Position numbers and translations under genes: made by a program. Positions 44,525 through 53,485 of a DNA stretch of 64,000 nucleotides are shown here, one piece after another. The stretch is from Mycoplasmatota bacterium (lineage in GTDB: Bacteria; Bacillota_I; Bacilli_A; Acholeplasmatales; Acholeplasmataceae): contig JANKMU010000001.1 of assembly GCA_024650045.1 (NCBI GenBank), positions 124,001-188,000 on the forward strand, in the 5' to 3' direction. Within the stretch, counting starts at the first letter, position 1; each line of letters begins with the position of its first letter. The notes under the pieces are model-generated. The model ran no database searches, had not been told where the DNA came from, and saw only the letters and a program-made list of their open reading frames with translations.

Positions 44525-45398
44525 AGTTGATTTATCTTTTCAAAGTTGTAAAAGTAGTTATGAAGAAGCAGATGTGGTGATTTTTAGTGTCCCTATGGAT
44601 TCTACAACATCTTTTAGACCTGGAACAAGATTTGCAGGAAATGCAATTCGTGTGGATTCAATAGGTGTTGAATGGTATTCGCCCTATAGAGAAAGAGACT
44701 TAAACGAATTTAAGACTGCTGATGTTGGAGACTTGGATTTACCTATCGGTGCTGTAGAAGATGCATTGGATATCGTTTATAAAACAACAAAACAGATTTT
44801 GAATGATGAAAAAACACCAATGATGGTTGGTGGTGAGCATTTGGTTAGTTATCCAGTGATTAAAGCAGTATTTGAGAAATATCCAAATCTCCATATTATT
44901 CAACTCGATGCACATACTGATTTAAGAGAATCATTTTTCGGTAGAGAATTATCACATGCAACTTTCTTAAGACATGTACATAAATTTGTTGGTGATGGAA
45001 AAATCTATCAATTCGGGATTAGAAGTGGTGAAAAACCAGAATTCGATTGGGCAGCTCAAGGTCATACACATATGAGAAAGTTTGACTTTGAAGGATTAGA
45101 TAAAATCGTTGAACAATTAAAAGATGTTCCAGTTTATATAACCATCGACTTAGATGTCTTAGATCCTTCAGTTTTCCCAGGTACAGGTACTCCTGAACCA
45201 GGTGGCATGCAGTATAAAGATTTATTATGGGCATTTGATCAATTTCAAAAGTTGAATCAGTTTGTTGGAGCGGATTTTGTTGAGTTAGCTCCGATGCTTG
45301 ATCCAAGCGGTGCATCAACTGCGGTTGCTGCTAAGACGCTTAGAGAAATGGTTTTACTTCTTCAAATGAATCGTGAGAAAAGTTTATCTAACAAATAA
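44517..45398 (+). CDS. speB: Agmatinase
   Basis: This manganese ureohydrolase splits agmatine into putrescine and urea. Metal ligands are seen in GGEHLVSYP, DAHTDLR and DLDVLDPS. The track start at 44478 lies deep in speA. I prefer ATG 44517 (MNKVDLSFQ), about ten bases after TGGAGCG, giving 293 aa, the usual SpeB size. It overlaps speA by 8 bases and ends at a terminator. Confidence 0.92.
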   Translation: MNKVDLSFQSCKSSYEEADVVIFSVPMDSTTSFRPGTRFAGNAIRVDSIGVEWYSPYRERDLNEFKTADVGDLDLPIGAVEDALDIVYKTTKQILNDEKTPMMVGGEHLVSYPVIKAVFEKYPNLHIIQLDAHTDLRESFFGRELSHATFLRHVHKFVGDGKIYQFGIRSGEKPEFDWAAQGHTHMRKFDFEGLDKIVEQLKDVPVYITIDLDVLDPSVFPGTGTPEPGGMQYKDLLWAFDQFQKLNQFVGADFVELAPMLDPSGASTAVAAKTLREMVLLLQMNREKSLSNK

Positions 45399-45428
45399 GG
45401 AGATTATTCAATAATTTCCTTTTTTTTA
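45399..45428 (+). terminator. Intrinsic terminator after speB
   Basis: GGAGATTATT and AATAATTTCC pair with one G-T wobble and are followed by TTTTTTTT, directly after the speB stop. The rest of the 216-base gap holds the pdh promoter. Confidence 0.8.
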
Positions 45429-45553
45429 TAATTAAGCTCATATTTATATGTATATTCCTTGACATGATTTAATCTAATTTATGGCTTATTTAACACGAAA
45501 AAACCATATAAAAACTATTATTCGCTTATTTATCATTCCTTTAAGCAAAGCTT

Positions 45554-45590
45554 TTGAATAAAAGCACTAGGTCAAGTATAATAATAGTGC
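45554..45590 (+). promoter_or_regulatory. pdh operon promoter with flanking inverted repeat
   Basis: TTGAAT (45554-45559) and TATAAT (45577-45582) are 17 bases apart. GCACTA (45564-45569) and TAGTGC (45585-45590) form a perfect inverted repeat around the -10, a plausible operator for an unidentified regulator. Confidence 0.65.
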
Positions 45591-45614
45591 AAAAGCAAGG
45601 GAGGAATTTAAATC

Positions 45615-46700
45615 ATGTTATTTGACAAATATGATCCACAAAAGAAACAACAACTCAAGATTTTAGATCCTAAAGGAAAAATTACAAATTCTGATTTGGA
45701 ACCAAAAATTAGTAAAAAAGAGTTGCTACAAATGTACAAAATCATGTCACTAGGCCGTGTAGCTGACTTAAAAGCTGTACAGTACCAAAGACAAGGACGT
45801 ATGTTAACATATGCTCCAAATCGTGGTCAAGAGGCAACACAAGTTGGTGCAGCTGCAGCTATGGCTGACCAAGACTGGTTTGTACCAGCATTTAGAGAAC
45901 TTAACGCCATGTTATATCGTGGTGTCACCTTAGAACAAGCTTATTTATATTGGTATGGAAATGAATGGGGTAATCACTTTGATGAAGGTGTTAGAGTGTT
46001 ACCAATCGATGTTATCATCGGTTCACAGATTAACCATGCAGCAGGTATTGCGTATGCAAGTAAAATATTAAAGAAAAAAGAAGTTTCTGTTGTTATGATT
46101 GGTGACGGAGGAACATCTCATGGAGAGTTCTACGAAGGTATGAACTTTGCAGGTGTTTTTGATGTACCTATGGTTGCTATTATTCAAAATAACCACTATG
46201 CAATTTCAACACATAGAAGTAAGGCTACCAAAGCTGAAACATTAGCTCAAAAAGCTGTTGCATTTGGGATTCCAGGCATTCAAGTTGATGGTAATGATGT
46301 TCTTGCAATGTATGTTGCAACTAAAGAAGCTATTGAACATGCTCGTTCAGGAAAAGGTCCCGTTTTAATAGAAGCTGTGACTTATCGTCTTGGAGCACAT
46401 ACAACTTCTGACGATCCATCAATTTATCGTAAGGATGAAGAAGTTGCAGAGTGGGAAAAGAAAGATCCAATGATTAGATTTAAAAAATATTTAATTGATA
46501 AAGGTTATTGGAGCGACAAAGAAGAAGAAAAATTAGAAGAAGAAAACAAAAAATTTGTTGGCGATACATTTAAGAAAGTTGAAGCAAGTGGTGTTGAAGA
46601 TCTTGAAGATATCTTCAAATATACTTATGCAGAAATGACACCACAACTTAAAGAACAATATGAATACGCTAAGAAATTTGAAGAAAAAGGAGGGAAATAA
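45615..46700 (+). CDS. pdhA: Pyruvate dehydrogenase E1 component, alpha subunit
   Basis: This is the thiamine diphosphate-dependent decarboxylase subunit of the PDH complex (361 aa). The TPP-binding GDGGTSHGEFYEGMNFAGVF...NNHYAIS stretch is near residue 177. The phosphorylation-loop-type region RLGAHTTSDDP is also present. RBS GGGAGG lies ten bases before the ATG. It is the first of four genes pdhABCD with short gaps. It would convert pyruvate, for example from tryptophan or alanine, to acetyl-CoA. Confidence 0.95.
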   Translation: MLFDKYDPQKKQQLKILDPKGKITNSDLEPKISKKELLQMYKIMSLGRVADLKAVQYQRQGRMLTYAPNRGQEATQVGAAAAMADQDWFVPAFRELNAMLYRGVTLEQAYLYWYGNEWGNHFDEGVRVLPIDVIIGSQINHAAGIAYASKILKKKEVSVVMIGDGGTSHGEFYEGMNFAGVFDVPMVAIIQNNHYAISTHRSKATKAETLAQKAVAFGIPGIQVDGNDVLAMYVATKEAIEHARSGKGPVLIEAVTYRLGAHTTSDDPSIYRKDEEVAEWEKKDPMIRFKKYLIDKGYWSDKEEEKLEEENKKFVGDTFKKVEASGVEDLEDIFKYTYAEMTPQLKEQYEYAKKFEEKGGK

Positions 46701-46702
46701 TC

Positions 46703-47680
46703 ATGGCAGCATTGACATTATTAGGAGCAATCAACCAAGCACTTGATCAAAAACTTGCAGATGATGATCGTGTCGTTGTTTTTGGCGAGGACACAGGATT
46801 TGAAGGTGGTGTTTTTAGAGTAACTGCTGGATTGCAAAAAAAATATGGCGAAGATCGTGTATTCGATACACCGATTGCTGAAGCAGCTATTACTGGTAGT
46901 GCTATTGGTATGGCTATTAATGGATTAATCCCGGTTGCTGAAATCCAATTTGACGGATTTGTCTTTCCAGGTTATACTGAAATTGTCACACATATGGCTA
47001 GATATAGAAATAGAACTAGAGGACGTTATGGTCTTCCAATTGTTGTAAGATTTCCAGTTGGTGGAGGCATTAGAGCCTTAGAACACCATTCAGAAAGTAT
47101 AGAAACGTTACTTGGACATATTCCAGGTTTAAAGGTTGTTATGCCTTCAACTCCATATGATGCAAAAGGTTTAATGATCTCTGCAATTGAAGATCCAGAC
47201 CCAGTTATCTTTATGGAACCTAAACGTATATATCGTGCAGGTAAACAAGAAGTACCTGAAGAAATGTATCGCATTCCAATTGGAAAAGCTAAAGTTGTTA
47301 AAAAAGGTACAGATATGACTGTTGTAGCTTGGGGACCTATCGTAAGAGAAGTTGTCAAAGCAATGGAATTAATTAAAGATGAAAATATTGATATTGAATT
47401 AATTGATTTGAGAACAATCAATCCTATTGATGAAGAAACGATTATTAACTCAGTTAAAAAAACTGGTCGTTTCTTGGTAGTACAAGAAGCAGTTAAAACA
47501 TATGGACCAGGTGCAGAACTTATTTCTTTAGTCAATGAGAAGGCGTTTTTACACTTAGAAGCAGCACCAGCTAGAGTTACTGGTTATGACATTACTGTTC
47601 CTTTAGCTAAAGGTGAACATTATCATTTTGTTCAACCAGAAAGAATTGCTGCTGAGATATTAAAAGTAGCTAAATTCTAA
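46703..47680 (+). CDS. pdhB: Pyruvate dehydrogenase E1 component, beta subunit
   Basis: This 325-aa partner of PdhA forms the E1 heterotetramer. VFGEDTGFEGGVFRVTAGL, DTPIAEAAITGSAIG and the C-terminal RVTGYDITVPLAKGEHYH-type segment are typical of 2-oxoacid dehydrogenase beta subunits. It starts two bases after pdhA with RBS AAAGGAGGG. Pyruvate, not branched-chain oxoacids, is the likely substrate given the single complete set, but sequence alone does not fully settle this. Confidence 0.94.
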   Translation: MAALTLLGAINQALDQKLADDDRVVVFGEDTGFEGGVFRVTAGLQKKYGEDRVFDTPIAEAAITGSAIGMAINGLIPVAEIQFDGFVFPGYTEIVTHMARYRNRTRGRYGLPIVVRFPVGGGIRALEHHSESIETLLGHIPGLKVVMPSTPYDAKGLMISAIEDPDPVIFMEPKRIYRAGKQEVPEEMYRIPIGKAKVVKKGTDMTVVAWGPIVREVVKAMELIKDENIDIELIDLRTINPIDEETIINSVKKTGRFLVVQEAVKTYGPGAELISLVNEKAFLHLEAAPARVTGYDITVPLAKGEHYHFVQPERIAAEILKVAKF

Positions 47681-47695
47681 AAGGAGGGTCAAACT

Positions 47696-49057
47696 ATGTA
47701 TGATTTTAAATTTGCTGATGTCGGTGAAGGTATTCACGAAGGTAAAATTTTAAAATGGAACTTCAAAGTTGGAGATAAGGTTGAAGAAGGCGATACTTTA
47801 GTCATTGTTGAAACAGATAAAGTAAACGCTGAGCTACCATCACCAACTGATGGCGTTATTAAAAAATTAGGTGCAGAAGAAGGCGACACGATTAATGTTG
47901 GCGATACAATCGTTATTATTGATGATGGAGCTGGAGATGAACCTGAAGAAGAAACTGAAGAAGAAGAGAAAAAAGAAACAAAAGAAGAAGAAAAAAAAGA
48001 AACTAAAAAAGAAGCGAAAAAAGAAACTAAAAAAGAAACAAAAGATGATGAAGACGATGAAGATGAAGACTCTGGGAAAGTATCTGAAAGTAAAGCAGCT
48101 CCTGGTGTCATCGGATCTATTGATGTTTCCGAAGACTTAATGGAAGCTAGTGATGAGTCATCAGAATCATCTGATTCTTCTGAATCAAAAAAAGTGCTAG
48201 CAACACCAGTTGCAAGACAAATGGCAAAAGACTTAGGTGTCGATATCCAAAAAGTTAAAGGTACTGGTGAAAATGGAAGAGTATTAAAAGAAGATATTGA
48301 AAAAACGGCTTCATCAAGCAGTTCAGGACAACAACGAAAAGTTACTGTTTCTGCACAAGGTGATGTTGAGTATGTTGAGATCTCTAAACTTAGAAAAGCA
48401 ATTGTTAAAGCAATGACTTTATCTAAGCAAATTATTCCACACACTGTTTTAATGGATGAAGTTGTAGTTGATAAGCTTGTAGATTTAAGAAATAAAGTTA
48501 AAGAACAAGCTGCAGCTCAAGATATTAAATTAACTTATATGGCATTTGTAATGAAAGCAACAGTGCTTGCACTTAAAGAGTTTCCTCACTTCAATGCAAG
48601 TTTTGATCAAGAAAATGATCGTATGATTTATAAGAAATATATTAATTTAGGTATGGCTGTTGATACACCTGATGGTTTGATCGTGCCTAATATTAAAGAT
48701 GCGGATCAAATGAGTATTCTTGAACTTGCTAAAGAAATCAGAGATGTTGCAGATAAAACTGTAGCAAGAAAAATTCAACTTTCTCAACTACAAAATACTA
48801 CATTTTCTATTACCAATTTCGGTGCTGCTAATGTAGCATATGGAACTCCAATTATCAATCATCCAGAAGTTGGTATTTTAGGTATTGGTAAAATAGAACA
48901 AAAAGCGATTGTTGAAAACGGAGAAGTAAAAGCTGCTTACACATTGCCATTATCACTCGCTGTCGATCATCGCGTGATTGATGGAGCTGAAGCTGGTAGA
49001 TTTTTAAATAAAATTAAGTCTTTATTAAATGACCCAATGATGTTACTATTAAATTGA
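47696..49057 (+). CDS. pdhC: Dihydrolipoamide acetyltransferase (PDH E2)
   Basis: This is the core of the PDH complex (453 aa). One lipoyl domain occupies residues 1-80 with lipoyl Lys42 in VETDKVNAELPSP. A long acidic-basic linker of Glu/Lys repeats (about 85-125) follows. The E1/E3-binding domain is at about 165-200 (ATPVARQMAKDLGVD) and the acetyltransferase domain runs from 225 with catalytic DHRVIDG (His425). There is a single lipoyl domain. The E/K linker is unusual compared with the Ala/Pro linkers of many E2 proteins. Confidence 0.95.
   Translation: MYDFKFADVGEGIHEGKILKWNFKVGDKVEEGDTLVIVETDKVNAELPSPTDGVIKKLGAEEGDTINVGDTIVIIDDGAGDEPEEETEEEEKKETKEEEKKETKKEAKKETKKETKDDEDDEDEDSGKVSESKAAPGVIGSIDVSEDLMEASDESSESSDSSESKKVLATPVARQMAKDLGVDIQKVKGTGENGRVLKEDIEKTASSSSSGQQRKVTVSAQGDVEYVEISKLRKAIVKAMTLSKQIIPHTVLMDEVVVDKLVDLRNKVKEQAAAQDIKLTYMAFVMKATVLALKEFPHFNASFDQENDRMIYKKYINLGMAVDTPDGLIVPNIKDADQMSILELAKEIRDVADKTVARKIQLSQLQNTTFSITNFGAANVAYGTPIINHPEVGILGIGKIEQKAIVENGEVKAAYTLPLSLAVDHRVIDGAEAGRFLNKIKSLLNDPMMLLLN
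47938..48080 (+). repeat. Low-complexity Glu/Lys repeat in the pdhC linker
   Basis: Purine-rich GAAGAA/AAAGAA units encode a run of EEKKETK-like repeats joining the lipoyl and binding domains. The repeats also create long spurious ORFs in other frames (47871..48140 + and 47734..48444 -). Such tracts may vary in length by slippage in units of three. Confidence 0.8.
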
Positions 49058-49068
49058 GGTGATTATAA

Positions 49069-50439
49069 ATGAAGACATATGATATCATCATTTTAGGCAG
49101 TGGACCAGGCGGCTATGTTGCAGCTATTAAAGCAGCACAACTAGGCGCAAAGGTTGGTCTAATTGAGAAAGACGATGTTGGTGGAATTTGTTTGAATCAT
49201 GGATGTATTCCAACCAAGACATTATTAAAGAATGCAAAAGTATATAAAACAATTCAACATGCACTAGATTATGGTGTTATTGTTGATGGAGAAATCAGTT
49301 TCGATTGGACACAAATGTTGAAAAGAAAAAACCAAGTCGTTAAACGTTTAACAACAGGTGTATCATCATTATTAAAGAAAAATGGTGTTGATGTCATCAA
49401 AGGGTTTGGTAAAGTTTTAAGTCCAACAAAAGTCGAAGTTGACAAAGAAACTTATGAAACAAAGAATTTAGTTATCGCAACTGGAGCGAGTCCAATCGTT
49501 CCACCAATTCCTGGATTAAAGGAAGCTTATGAAAAAGAGATTGCGGTAACCTATAAAGAGTTGTTACAAATCAAAGAAGCACCTAAATCACTCGTCGTTA
49601 TTGGCGGTGGTGTTATTGGTGTCGAATTTGCAACAATCTTTTCAGCACTTGGATCAAAAGTAACGATTATCGAAAAATTAGATAACATCTTAACAACCAT
49701 TGATGATGATATCCGTAGCGCTTATGTTAAAGTGCTTAAAAAAGAAGGTATTGAAATCTTTACGAATGCTGAAGTTAAATCGGTTAAAGATAAAGAAGTA
49801 ACTTATTCATTTGATGGTAAAGATCATAATATTAAAGCAGATACGATTTTGGTATCTGTTGGTATGAAACCTAATTTAAAAGGATTAGAAGCATTAGACC
49901 TTAAGATGGAAAGAAATGCAATCATTACAGATGAACATATGAAAACTAATGTTGATCATGTCTATGCAATCGGTGATGTGAATGGCAAATATATGTTGGC
50001 TCATGTAGCATCAGCTGAAGGTATTGTTGTTGCTGAACACATTATGGGTCATAAAGCATCGATGCGTTATGATCGTGTTCCTAATGCAGTCTATGGATCT
50101 CCAGAGATTGCAACCATTGGTTTAACTGAAAAAGAAGCTAAAGAAAAAGGTTTATCTTATAAAGTGTCAACATTCCCATTAGCGGGCAATGGTAAATCAC
50201 TTGCTGACAATGAAAAAGATGGATTAATTAAGATGATTGTTAGTGAGAAATATAAAGAGATTATCGGTACACACATATTAGCGTATAATGCATCCGATTT
50301 AATTGCTGAAATTGGTGTGACGATGGAATTAGAAGGAACAGCGTTTGAAATTGCTAAAACAATTCATCCGCACCCTACATTATCTGAAATTGTTATGGAA
50401 GCTGCGCATGGTGCAGTTGATAAGCCAATTCATATGTAA
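49069..50439 (+). CDS. pdhD: Dihydrolipoamide dehydrogenase (PDH E3)
   Basis: This FAD flavoprotein reoxidises the lipoyl groups with NAD. The redox-active pair is in GGICLNHGCIPTK near residues 40-52, the FAD-binding GSGPGGYVAAIKAAQ is near 12, and the NAD-binding IGGGVIGVEFATIF is near 180. The C-terminal active-site His-Glu region HPHPTLSEIVMEA is present. Length 456 aa; there is no N-terminal lipoyl domain. It starts 11 bases after pdhC and is followed by a strong terminator. Confidence 0.96.
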   Translation: MKTYDIIILGSGPGGYVAAIKAAQLGAKVGLIEKDDVGGICLNHGCIPTKTLLKNAKVYKTIQHALDYGVIVDGEISFDWTQMLKRKNQVVKRLTTGVSSLLKKNGVDVIKGFGKVLSPTKVEVDKETYETKNLVIATGASPIVPPIPGLKEAYEKEIAVTYKELLQIKEAPKSLVVIGGGVIGVEFATIFSALGSKVTIIEKLDNILTTIDDDIRSAYVKVLKKEGIEIFTNAEVKSVKDKEVTYSFDGKDHNIKADTILVSVGMKPNLKGLEALDLKMERNAIITDEHMKTNVDHVYAIGDVNGKYMLAHVASAEGIVVAEHIMGHKASMRYDRVPNAVYGSPEIATIGLTEKEAKEKGLSYKVSTFPLAGNGKSLADNEKDGLIKMIVSEKYKEIIGTHILAYNASDLIAEIGVTMELEGTAFEIAKTIHPHPTLSEIVMEAAHGAVDKPIHM

Positions 50440-50447
50440 AACAACTT

Positions 50448-50490
50448 ACATTCAAATTGTGGTTCAGTCCACAGTTTGAATGTTTTTTTT
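50448..50490 (+). terminator. Intrinsic terminator of the pdh operon
   Basis: ACATTCAAATTGTGG and CCACAGTTTGAATGT form a 15-bp stem (one T-G wobble) with loop TTCAGT, followed by TTTTTTTT. Confidence 0.9.
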
Positions 50491-50575
50491 TGCATTTTAT
50501 AAAAATTCAATATACACAAATATAGAATATCGATTTCCTTAAACCAATTAAAATTTAACACACCTTGAATGCATA

Positions 50576-50613
50576 TGAAAGCGTTGACATTCCGTGCATA
50601 TCTATGATATAAT
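50576..50613 (+). promoter_or_regulatory. Pectin locus promoter overlapped by a perfect cre site
   Basis: TGAAAGCGTTGACA (50576-50589) matches the cre consensus at all conserved positions. Its end is the -35 TTGACA (50584-50589), with TATAAT at 50608-50613 (18-base spacer). Repression by a CcpA-type protein is strongly suggested. Confidence 0.8.
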
Positions 50614-50660
50614 AATAAATGTAAACAGCGTCCGTATATAGAGACACTTTGGAGAGATGT

Positions 50661-52124
50661 ATGATGAGACGATTAACCATTATGTTTGTCTTCTTAATGA
50701 CAACTATCATACTTGTAGGATGTGAAGGAAAGCTGTCAACAGAAGAACCAACAATTACACCAATAATTCCTACAGAACCAATCAAATCGCAACCAAATGA
50801 GACACCACTTGACTTATCGTTATTTGAGAACTCATTTGGCTTTTCTTCGCTTATAGTGACGAATAAAAGCGACATCATTGATGGATATTATGAAGTAGAA
50901 AACGAAATAGAATTTCTCAATGCTTTAATGGATCAAGATACAAAAATTATAGAAATCAAAAATGATTTGAATCTTGGTTCATTTGAGGTAGAAAATATGC
51001 TCGAAGAACAAAACTTAAGTTTAGAAGATTACCGCAGTGTATATCGATCACATTCCAGACAAGCATTGTTACATCCAATTCTAAAAGAAACAGGTGTTGG
51101 GATTGTCAGGATTGTTTTAAGAGATGATTTAACTATTTTCTCTAAAAATGGATCAACGATACGACATACTTCATTTTTAATAGACGGATCAACAAACATT
51201 GTTATTAGAAACTTAGAATTTGCTGATTTATGGGAGTGGGATGAAATAGACCAAGGAGGGTTTAAAAGAAACGATTGGGACTACTTTACAGTTGAAAAAT
51301 CAAATGGTATATGGTTTGATCATTTGACTTTCAATCAAGCATATGATGGAATCATTGATGCAAAAGAATATAGTGAGAATATGACATTGTCATGGTCAAA
51401 ATTAAACTTTAAGCCTAATGATTTTATTAAAGCTCAAATTGATTACCTAGAAGAAAACATTGAAGACAACCCCTATTATAAAAGTTTAAGAGATCAAGGA
51501 GTTTCAACTGATGACTTGGTGATATATTCAAGTTTTCAAAAAAAAGGTTTTAATTTAGGGAACTCAACTGATGGAGAAGGTTATGAACCAATCACAATGA
51601 CTTTCCATCATTTAGAGGTTTTCAACTTGATGGATCGAATGCCTAGACTTAGAAAAGGTGATGTCCATATTTATCATATTATCGTTGATAACCAAGAAAT
51701 CGTTGATCTACGATCAAAATACTCAAATACAAGTTTAGGTTTTATTAATCAAGGACTTATACCAACTGAACAAGGTGCAATCTTGATGGAAAATAGTATC
51801 TTCAAATATGTTACAACACCAATAAAAAATCATCAAGACTCAAATCAGGATTCAAAATATACAGGTAGTTATTTGATTCGAAATAGTGAATTGGTACTTA
51901 ATTACAGAACTTATTTTGGAGATTCAACAGATTCAAATTCATTATGGGTTCATACTAATCCAGAACCTTCAATTGAATTCCAACTTAGAAACTATGAAGA
52001 AATTCCATATCAGTATATTTTAAATGATATCTACTTTTTACCAGAAACTTTCGCAATTTACCCAACAGGTCATCAAACAATCCATGACTTTGATTGGTTA
52101 TACATTGACACAAATTTACACTAA
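50661..52124 (+). CDS. PL1-family pectate lyase-like lipoprotein
   Basis: A 487-aa predicted surface lipoprotein (lipobox LVGC, Cys21); I start at ATG 50661 after GGAGAG and not at the TTG at 50649. The body reads as a right-handed beta-helix of the pectate lyase 1 family: STNIVIRNLEF, GIWFDHLTFNQAYDGIIDAKEYS and the catalytic-type RMPRLRKGDVHIYHIIVDN, which matches the RxPRxRxGxxHVYNN pattern of PL1. It likely cleaves polygalacturonate outside the cell. The metal-binding aspartates were not individually verified. Confidence 0.75.
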   Translation: MMRRLTIMFVFLMTTIILVGCEGKLSTEEPTITPIIPTEPIKSQPNETPLDLSLFENSFGFSSLIVTNKSDIIDGYYEVENEIEFLNALMDQDTKIIEIKNDLNLGSFEVENMLEEQNLSLEDYRSVYRSHSRQALLHPILKETGVGIVRIVLRDDLTIFSKNGSTIRHTSFLIDGSTNIVIRNLEFADLWEWDEIDQGGFKRNDWDYFTVEKSNGIWFDHLTFNQAYDGIIDAKEYSENMTLSWSKLNFKPNDFIKAQIDYLEENIEDNPYYKSLRDQGVSTDDLVIYSSFQKKGFNLGNSTDGEGYEPITMTFHHLEVFNLMDRMPRLRKGDVHIYHIIVDNQEIVDLRSKYSNTSLGFINQGLIPTEQGAILMENSIFKYVTTPIKNHQDSNQDSKYTGSYLIRNSELVLNYRTYFGDSTDSNSLWVHTNPEPSIEFQLRNYEEIPYQYILNDIYFLPETFAIYPTGHQTIHDFDWLYIDTNLH

Positions 52125-52136
52125 AGGAGCAAAATT

Positions 52137-53483
52137 ATGAAAAAAATTATGTTGACATTGACTTTATTTATTATTTCAATCTTACTCATCTCTTGTGGGG
52201 GGAGAGTAGATGATGAAGCTACAATTTCATTTTCTTGGTGGGGAACATCAGATAGAAATATCGCAACCTATCAAGCAATTGACTTATTTGAGGAAAAATA
52301 TCCTCAATATACTGTTGTCCCTAGCCAATCAGCATGGGGTGGTTATCAACAAACATTAAACAACCAACTCAATAGAGGAACCGAAGCAGATGTATTTCAA
52401 ATTAACTACAACTGGATTTATTCGATGTATGGTGAAGATTATTTTATGGACTTAAATGAACTAGATATTGATTTATCTGATTACCCAGAACATGAACACA
52501 CACCACTTACTGTTAATGGTAAGATTTTGGGTTTATCTGTTTCTGAAACAGGCTATATCTTTTATTTGAATGAAAACGTATTTAAGAAAACAGTTGGAAA
52601 TGTTTCAGTAGATATAGATATTTCCTCATTAAAAACATGGGATGATTTAATGACAGCGGGACAAGAAATATCCAGCAAATTTCCGGGTCATTATGCTCTT
52701 GGTCGCTTAGATAGACAATCGGTTGCTATGTTAATGTGGACTTATTTAGCACAACTAACGGGTAAAAATATTATTAATGATAACAATCAATTAAACTTTT
52801 CTCATGCTGAATTAGTTGATGCATTTAACTTCATTAACGATTTAAGAGATAGTGGTGTTTTGATTTCTTCAAATGCAATTGATACACATAATGATGGACC
52901 TACAAATCCTAATTGGACTTCAGAGCGTTATGGCGGTTTAATGACATGGAATACTGCGATTTCAGAATATCAAAATACATTACCAAATCGTGGTGACAAG
53001 TTAGTTGCTGCAGGAATGTTTCAATTAAATGAAAATGAAGATACAAACTTTGGTATGTATAAGAAAGTATCCATGGCATATGCTGTTTCTAGACGTGTTG
53101 AGTCATCGGATGCTAAAAAAGAAGCTGTAAGAACTTTCTTAGAATTTATGACAACCGATCCAGAAGCTGTTGAAATTTTAGGCGTTGACCGTGGTGTTTC
53201 TAATCATTCTGATACTCAATCTATTTTAAACACATCGACTGTTAAAGATTTCACTCAAACATTAGAATGGCAAGGACATGTAGTTGTTCAAAATTATTAT
53301 GATATTCAAATAGAAAATGATATCAATCTATATATTCATCCGTATTATGAACATGCTACTTTTAGAGCAATATATGAATCACCAATTGAAAAGTTTTTAC
53401 TTAAAACAATGACTGCTAATGAAGCAGCAACTCAAATAGTTAACAGGTTTAATACAGAACTCGCTAATGTGATTGGAGACTAA
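52137..53483 (+). CDS. Sugar ABC transporter substrate-binding lipoprotein
   Basis: A 448-aa extracellular solute-binding protein of family 1 (lipobox LISC, Cys20). ISFSWWGTSDRN at the mature N-terminus, NRGTEADVFQINYNWIYSM and the ANYPxxWPRxL-like late region are consistent with an oligosaccharide binder. Two permease genes follow directly. In this context oligogalacturonides released by the lyases are the probable ligand. RBS AAAGGAGC. Confidence 0.88.
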   Translation: MKKIMLTLTLFIISILLISCGGRVDDEATISFSWWGTSDRNIATYQAIDLFEEKYPQYTVVPSQSAWGGYQQTLNNQLNRGTEADVFQINYNWIYSMYGEDYFMDLNELDIDLSDYPEHEHTPLTVNGKILGLSVSETGYIFYLNENVFKKTVGNVSVDIDISSLKTWDDLMTAGQEISSKFPGHYALGRLDRQSVAMLMWTYLAQLTGKNIINDNNQLNFSHAELVDAFNFINDLRDSGVLISSNAIDTHNDGPTNPNWTSERYGGLMTWNTAISEYQNTLPNRGDKLVAAGMFQLNENEDTNFGMYKKVSMAYAVSRRVESSDAKKEAVRTFLEFMTTDPEAVEILGVDRGVSNHSDTQSILNTSTVKDFTQTLEWQGHVVVQNYYDIQIENDINLYIHPYYEHATFRAIYESPIEKFLLKTMTANEAATQIVNRFNTELANVIGD

Positions 53484-53485
53484 AT

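Noticed and set aside
47871-48140. 89-aa Lys-rich plus-strand ORF inside pdhC
   Set aside because: Frame shadow of the same purine-rich repeat.
47734-48444. 236-aa minus-strand ORF opposite pdhC
   Set aside because: Ser-rich low-complexity shadow of the Glu/Lys linker and lipoyl domain; no RBS and no recognisable domain.
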